Source of the DNA: an uncultured Flavobacteriaceae bacterium
GTDB lineage: Bacteria; Bacteroidota; Bacteroidia; Flavobacteriales; Flavobacteriaceae
Reading direction: 5' to 3'
NCBI GenBank assembly: GCA_945788155.1
Contig: CALZKX010000072.1
Coordinates: 1-10,317, forward strand
DNA length: 10,317 nucleotides
The notes beneath the pieces were generated by a model that was not told the origin of the DNA, searched no databases, and was given only the letters and a program-made list of their open reading frames with translations. Within the stretch, counting starts at the first letter, position 1. Each line of letters begins with the position of its first letter. The position numbers and the translations under genes were made by a program. Positions 6,693 through 10,317 of this stretch are shown in pieces.

Positions 6693-8414
6693 TTACTCAT
6701 TCAATTTTTTCTGTATATAAGCATCCATTCGTTTTTCCATAATGGAGAGTGTTACAGTACCTTCTTCAAGAATGACTTCATGAAACTCACGAATATCAAA
6801 TTTTTCACCTAGAGCAAATTCCGCTTTTTTACGAAGTTCTCTGATTTTTAATTCCCCAATTTTATACGATAACGCTTGTCCTGGCCATGAAATGTATCGA
6901 TCTGTTTCTGTTGTTACCTCATGAATTGATAAGGCTGTGTTTTTTGCCATATAATCCAACATTTGTTGTCTTGTCCAGCCTTTGGCGTGTACTCCTGTAT
7001 CAACCACTAATCTGCATGCTCTCCACATTTCATAGGTAAGTTGTCCAAATTTCTCATAAGGTGTGGTATATATACCCATTTCATCTGCTAAATATTCAGA
7101 GTATAATCCCCAACCTTCGCCATAAGCTGATAAATATAAGTTTCTTCTAAATCTTGGAATCGTTTCGGGTAATTCATTATTCAAAGAGATTTGTAAATGA
7201 TGGCCTGGAACTGCTTCATGTGCTGTTAATGCAGGAATGGTATAGAGTGTTCTGCTTGGTAGATTATAGGTGTTAACCCAATAAAATCCAGCCGTTGTTT
7301 CGCTATAAGAACCTGAATATCGTCCGCCTGTATAATTAGGCGCAAGATCAGCTGGAACAGGTACCACACCATAAGGTTTACGAGGTAGTGTGATAAAAAA
7401 TTTAGGCAACTCTGCATCAATTCTTTTAGCAATATCACGTGCAAACATTAATAATTCTTTTGCTGTTTTTGGGTAAAATTGTTCATCTGTCCTCAAAAAT
7501 TGTAAAAACTCTGCAAAACTACCTTTGAAACCTAAATCATCGATTATTTTTTGCATTTCTGCTTTGATTCTTGCGACTTCTTTAAGTCCAATCTGATGAA
7601 TATTATCTGCTGTGTACTGCGTGCTTGTGGTAAAATAGTTTATTCTGTTTTGATAAAACTCTTTCCCATTTGGTGTTGTTGAAATCCCTAAACCTTTTCT
7701 TGTATTTGGGAAATATTCGTCTTGAAAAAAGGTTTTTATTTTTTTATATTCATCGATTACATTTTTTTGAATACTCGTTTTTGCAACTTGAATAACTGAA
7801 TCTTTTTCGGTTGAGGATAATGATTCTGGCAAGTTTAGAAATGGTTTGTAAAATTCACTTTTAGTTACATCTGCAACGATGTGCTTGTTATACGTATCAT
7901 CATAATTATTAAAAACAGCTCTAGGCTGCGCCATGCCTTCTTTTATTGAAGCTCTTAACACATCTAAGTTATAATCAATACTTTTAGGCAAGTTTTCAAG
8001 CCTGTTTAAATAATCAATAACTTGTTTTTTATTATTGAGCGTTCTATTTCCCATTCTACTTAAATTGAGATGGAAAGCAGATTCGTTTGTTATGGTGTTT
8101 AAATAGGTTTTATACGTATTTGAATCTATTTTATCTTGTAAAACGAACAATAATAATTCTCTCGATATTTTTTCGGTTTCAGATAAACCTGCTTCTGAAA
8201 CTTGCTCTAATTCTTCTTTTAATTTCATTGAAAAATCAGCTTCAGCTTGATAGTATTTTGCAGTATTCTCAACAGATTCGTTCCACTTAAAATCATAGTC
8301 CCTATCTGTATCATACTTAGCAATTATGCTATTCAATTTATTTGAATTTGACTCTTGACCAAAAGAGAACAAACCTATTAGAGCTAAAACAAGTAAAATT
8401 TTGAAACGTTTCAT
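6693..8414 (-). CDS. Secreted DUF885-family protein, probable zinc metallopeptidase
   Basis: The 573-residue protein starts with a signal peptide (MKRFK, hydrophobic ILLVLALIGLFSFG, then QES), so it is exported. It matches the DUF885 family (PF05960 type), mostly helical proteins grouped by sequence with the zincin-like peptidases. The family signature HEAVPGHH is at 399-406 and the second motif YGEGWGLYSEYLADEMG at about 431-447; H399, E400, H405 and E433 are plausible metal and catalytic residues. The spacing is not the classical HExxH. Substrate is not established for the family; operon position between the semialdehyde dehydrogenase (16 bp away) and the epimerase suggests a role in breaking down proline- or hydroxyproline-containing peptides outside the cytoplasm. 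Start ATG at 8412-8414 gives the signal peptide directly. Confidence 0.88.
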   Translation of the reverse strand: MKRFKILLVLALIGLFSFGQESNSNKLNSIIAKYDTDRDYDFKWNESVENTAKYYQAEADFSMKLKEELEQVSEAGLSETEKISRELLLFVLQDKIDSNTYKTYLNTITNESAFHLNLSRMGNRTLNNKKQVIDYLNRLENLPKSIDYNLDVLRASIKEGMAQPRAVFNNYDDTYNKHIVADVTKSEFYKPFLNLPESLSSTEKDSVIQVAKTSIQKNVIDEYKKIKTFFQDEYFPNTRKGLGISTTPNGKEFYQNRINYFTTSTQYTADNIHQIGLKEVARIKAEMQKIIDDLGFKGSFAEFLQFLRTDEQFYPKTAKELLMFARDIAKRIDAELPKFFITLPRKPYGVVPVPADLAPNYTGGRYSGSYSETTAGFYWVNTYNLPSRTLYTIPALTAHEAVPGHHLQISLNNELPETIPRFRRNLYLSAYGEGWGLYSEYLADEMGIYTTPYEKFGQLTYEMWRACRLVVDTGVHAKGWTRQQMLDYMAKNTALSIHEVTTETDRYISWPGQALSYKIGELKIRELRKKAEFALGEKFDIREFHEVILEEGTVTLSIMEKRMDAYIQKKLNE

Positions 8415-8430
8415 AAGAAGTGCTTAATTG

Positions 8431-10011
8431 TTATACTTTTTGGTTAGTGAGTTTCCCATTCACAATTCGTGTTATGTTCAATGGATTTTCGTTTTTTAAT
8501 TCATCAGGAAGCAATTCGTTAGGCCAATCTTGAAAAGAAAATGGTCTCACAAATCGCTTGATGGAATCTACTCCAACAGCAGTAAAACGACTATCTGTTG
8601 ATGCTGGATAAGGCCCTCCATGAACCATTGAAGGACAGACTTCAACACCTGTTGGCACGCCATTATAAATTACACGACCAACTCTATTTTGCAAAGCTGA
8701 AATAATATTTGAATACTTTTCTGCTTCATCATCTGCTATTAAAGTTCCTGTGAGTTGTCCTTCAAGGTTACTGATAATCGCTTCCATCTGCTTAATGCTT
8801 TCACATTGTACAACCATAGAAAAAGGACCAAAAACTTCTTGATGAAGTGTAGTATTTGCTAAAAATGTTTTGCCTTCAACGGTTGTAATAGCTTGTCTTG
8901 CATAGTTTTCTTTTACATCAGTATCGTAATTAGCAACAACCCTCAATTCTGGTTGAGCTATTGCTTTTGCTTTATTGCTTTCATAAGCTCCATAAATATT
9001 AGGATGCAACATGCAAGATGGTTCTATTTTTACAATTTCATTAGCTAACATAGTGATGAAGTTGGTTAAATCATTCCCTTTTAATCCAATAATCAACCCT
9101 GGATTTGTGCAAAATTGACCTGTACCAAGTGTTATGGAGCTTGCATAGGTTTTAGCCAAAGACTCACTTCTATTCTTCAACACATTTGGCAGCATTATGA
9201 CTGGATTTATGCTTCCCATTTCTGCAAAAACTGGAATTGGTTCTTTGCGTTTTGCAGCTAAATCGTATAAGGCACGACCTGCACGAATGCTTCCCGTAAA
9301 TCCAACTGCTTTAACATCTGGATGTTTTACCAATTGCACACCAACTTCAATCCCTGAACTATTAAGGTTTGAAAACACACCGTTTGGCATGTTTGTTTTT
9401 TCAGCAGCATTTATAATTGCAGAAGCTACTAATTCACCTGTTCCAGCATGCATAGGATGCGACTTCACAATAACTGGGCAACCAGCTGCTAAGGCTGCTG
9501 CAGTATCACCTCCAGCTGTTGAATAAGCCAATGGGAAATTACTGGCTCCAAAAACAACCACAGGACCTAAAGGAATATTCATTTTTCTAATATCTGCTTT
9601 TGGGATTGGTTCTCTATCTGGAATTGATGTATCTATTGTAGCTTCTACCCAAGAGCCTTCCTTTACTAAATCAGCAAAACTTCTCAATTGCCCAACAGTT
9701 CTACCGCGTTCTCCTTTGGCTCTTCCTTCTGGTAATCCTGTTTCAGAGCAATACACCTTTATTAATTCGTCATCCAAATTCAAAATCTCATCAGCAATCG
9801 CATTTAAAAAGGTTGCTTTTTGTTCACCTGAAACAGCTCTAAATATTTTAAACGCATTTGCAGCTAAAGTTACTGCTTTGTTGATTTCTTCTAGAGTAGC
9901 CTCAGTATAAATAGGTTTGTTTTCAATATTTAATTGAGGGTTAAACGTTTTGTATATTACATTCCCTTTTCCAGAACGTTGTTTCCCTATATAATTTTTT
10001 CCTGTAATCAT
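8431..10011 (-). CDS. Alpha-ketoglutarate semialdehyde dehydrogenase (aldehyde dehydrogenase superfamily)
   Basis: This aldehyde dehydrogenase oxidises alpha-ketoglutarate semialdehyde to alpha-ketoglutarate with NAD(P)+, the last step of hydroxyproline (and pentose/glucarate) breakdown. From the chosen start it has 526 residues, typical of the hydroxyproline-type KGSADH group. Key residues are Asn158 in VFGASNFPLA, Lys184 in CPVIVKSHP, the nucleotide loop GFTGSIRAG, Glu264 in FAEMGSINP and the catalytic Cys301 in GQFCTNPG. No signal peptide is seen. An ATG three codons upstream (10018-10020, reading MGV) lies inside the second copy of an intergenic repeat, whereas MITGKNYIG is how homologs usually begin; I therefore place the start at 10011, although the GGAGG 6 bases before the upstream ATG is a fair counter-argument. 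Other semialdehyde substrates are possible. Confidence 0.92.
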   Translation of the reverse strand: MITGKNYIGKQRSGKGNVIYKTFNPQLNIENKPIYTEATLEEINKAVTLAANAFKIFRAVSGEQKATFLNAIADEILNLDDELIKVYCSETGLPEGRAKGERGRTVGQLRSFADLVKEGSWVEATIDTSIPDREPIPKADIRKMNIPLGPVVVFGASNFPLAYSTAGGDTAAALAAGCPVIVKSHPMHAGTGELVASAIINAAEKTNMPNGVFSNLNSSGIEVGVQLVKHPDVKAVGFTGSIRAGRALYDLAAKRKEPIPVFAEMGSINPVIMLPNVLKNRSESLAKTYASSITLGTGQFCTNPGLIIGLKGNDLTNFITMLANEIVKIEPSCMLHPNIYGAYESNKAKAIAQPELRVVANYDTDVKENYARQAITTVEGKTFLANTTLHQEVFGPFSMVVQCESIKQMEAIISNLEGQLTGTLIADDEAEKYSNIISALQNRVGRVIYNGVPTGVEVCPSMVHGGPYPASTDSRFTAVGVDSIKRFVRPFSFQDWPNELLPDELKNENPLNITRIVNGKLTNQKV

Positions 10012-10044
10012 GACACCCATCTTAATCCTCCCTCAAGGAGGAAT
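10012..10044 (-). repeat. Hairpin-forming repeat, copy 2, abutting the semialdehyde dehydrogenase start
   Basis: On the minus strand this 33-nt element reads ATTCCTCCTTGAGGGAGG followed by ATTAAGATGGGTGTC. It aligns with the copy at 6620-6653 with one base deleted in the left arm and four substitutions. TCCTCC (left arm) can pair with GGAGGA, so the only good Shine-Dalgarno-like GGAGG of the region sits inside a hairpin. The element ends exactly where the preferred ATG (10009-10011) begins and contributes the upstream ATG through a GAG-to-ATG difference from copy 1. Confidence 0.7.
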
Positions 10045-10060
10045 TGTTTTATTTAAATTG

Positions 10061-10317
10061 TTAACTATTATTAATTCTTTGTATATGTGCTTCAACATTT
10101 ACTGGTTTGTGTACAATTTTTGTTGAAACTGGATATTTTTCCAGTAAATTTTTTGGTCTAATAGGCCGCTTTTCAAAACCACCTCCACAATTAGGACACA
10201 CATGCTGTAATGTTGTTTCAACACATTTCGTACAGAATGTGCATTCAAACGTACAAATCATTGCTTCCTGCGAATCAAAGGGCAATGATTTTTTACAATG
10301 CTCGCATGTTGGTCTTA
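10061..10317 (-). CDS. DUF1272-family cysteine-rich zinc-binding protein (5' partial)
   Basis: The frame stays open to the right edge, reading RPTCEHCKKSL before a TTG that could be mistaken for the start (10283-10285), so the gene begins just outside, probably a few codons further. Visible cysteines are CEHC, then C in MIC, FEC, TFC and TKC, and the pair CPNC near the middle, an arrangement for binding about two zinc ions. From memory this matches the DUF1272 family, including the GGGFEKRPIRP segment after CPNC. The remaining C-terminal tail is basic and polar and ends KPVNVEAHIQRINNS. No function is established for the family. It is 49 bp (or 40 bp to the alternative dehydrogenase ATG at 10020) upstream of the semialdehyde dehydrogenase gene on the same strand, with no promoter motif in the gap, so it is probably co-transcribed. 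Confidence 0.85.
   Translation of the reverse strand, partial: RPTCEHCKKSLPFDSQEAMICTFECTFCTKCVETTLQHVCPNCGGGFEKRPIRPKNLLEKYPVSTKIVHKPVNVEAHIQRINNS

Noticed and set aside
9197..9526. Plus-strand open frame of 109 codons within the semialdehyde dehydrogenase gene
   Set aside because: It is antisense to the conserved catalytic region of the dehydrogenase and its alanine/proline-rich product looks like a shadow of that coding sequence.
10026..10050. Hairpin followed by ATTGTTTT on the plus strand, as a plus-strand terminator
   Set aside because: No plus-strand gene ends nearby; the surrounding genes are all on the minus strand.
10061..10285. DUF1272 gene starting at the TTG at 10283-10285
   Set aside because: The frame continues upstream to the edge with family-like residues including a CxxC pair, so the TTG is internal and the gene is partial.

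Overview
The window looks like part of a Flavobacteriaceae (Bacteroidetes) chromosome. The DNA is AT-rich, Shine-Dalgarno sequences are mostly absent and A/T-rich leaders precede most starts. The intergenic regions hold TAnnTTTG-type -7 promoter elements, and the proteins (S9 DPP4-like peptidase, DUF885 protein, DUF1272 protein, STAS protein) resemble flavobacterial types. Genus cannot be fixed from the sequence.

Left side (1-2005). The window opens inside a plus-strand class III PLP enzyme whose motifs match the AGXT2L group (ethanolamine-phosphate / 5-phosphohydroxylysine phospho-lyases). A small STAS-domain protein lies convergent to it on the minus strand. A divergent 135-bp promoter region follows, then a plus-strand GNAT acetyltransferase whose stop overlaps the convergent gene cluster by 4 bp.

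Right side (2002-10317). Six minus-strand genes form a probable operon, read from right to left: DUF1272 zinc-ribbon-like protein (start off the right edge), alpha-ketoglutarate semialdehyde dehydrogenase, secreted DUF885 metallopeptidase-like protein, 4-hydroxyproline 2-epimerase, secreted DPP4-like S9 peptidase, and an FAD-dependent D-amino-acid/D-hydroxyproline dehydrogenase. Gaps are 49 (or 40), 16, 85, 88 and 0 bp.

How they fit together. Epimerase, FAD dehydrogenase and semialdehyde dehydrogenase are three of the four enzymes of the bacterial route from trans-4-hydroxy-L-proline to alpha-ketoglutarate. The fourth, a DapA-family pyrroline-4-hydroxy-2-carboxylate deaminase, is not in the window. 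Two exported peptidases embedded in the operon suggest that the substrate arrives as proline/hydroxyproline peptides, for example from collagen or similar material. The AGXT2L-type lyase next door could handle hydroxylysine, collagen's other hydroxylated residue, but this is inference only.

Non-coding structure. A 33-34 nt hairpin-forming repeat occurs twice in the same orientation, just upstream of the epimerase and semialdehyde dehydrogenase starts (29 of 34 aligned positions agree by hand). It probably explains a spurious upstream ATG for the dehydrogenase. A different short element resembling a widespread dispersed repeat lies between epimerase and peptidase. No RNA genes, CRISPR arrays, insertion sequences or clear terminators were seen, and no gap without a gene exceeds 135 bp.
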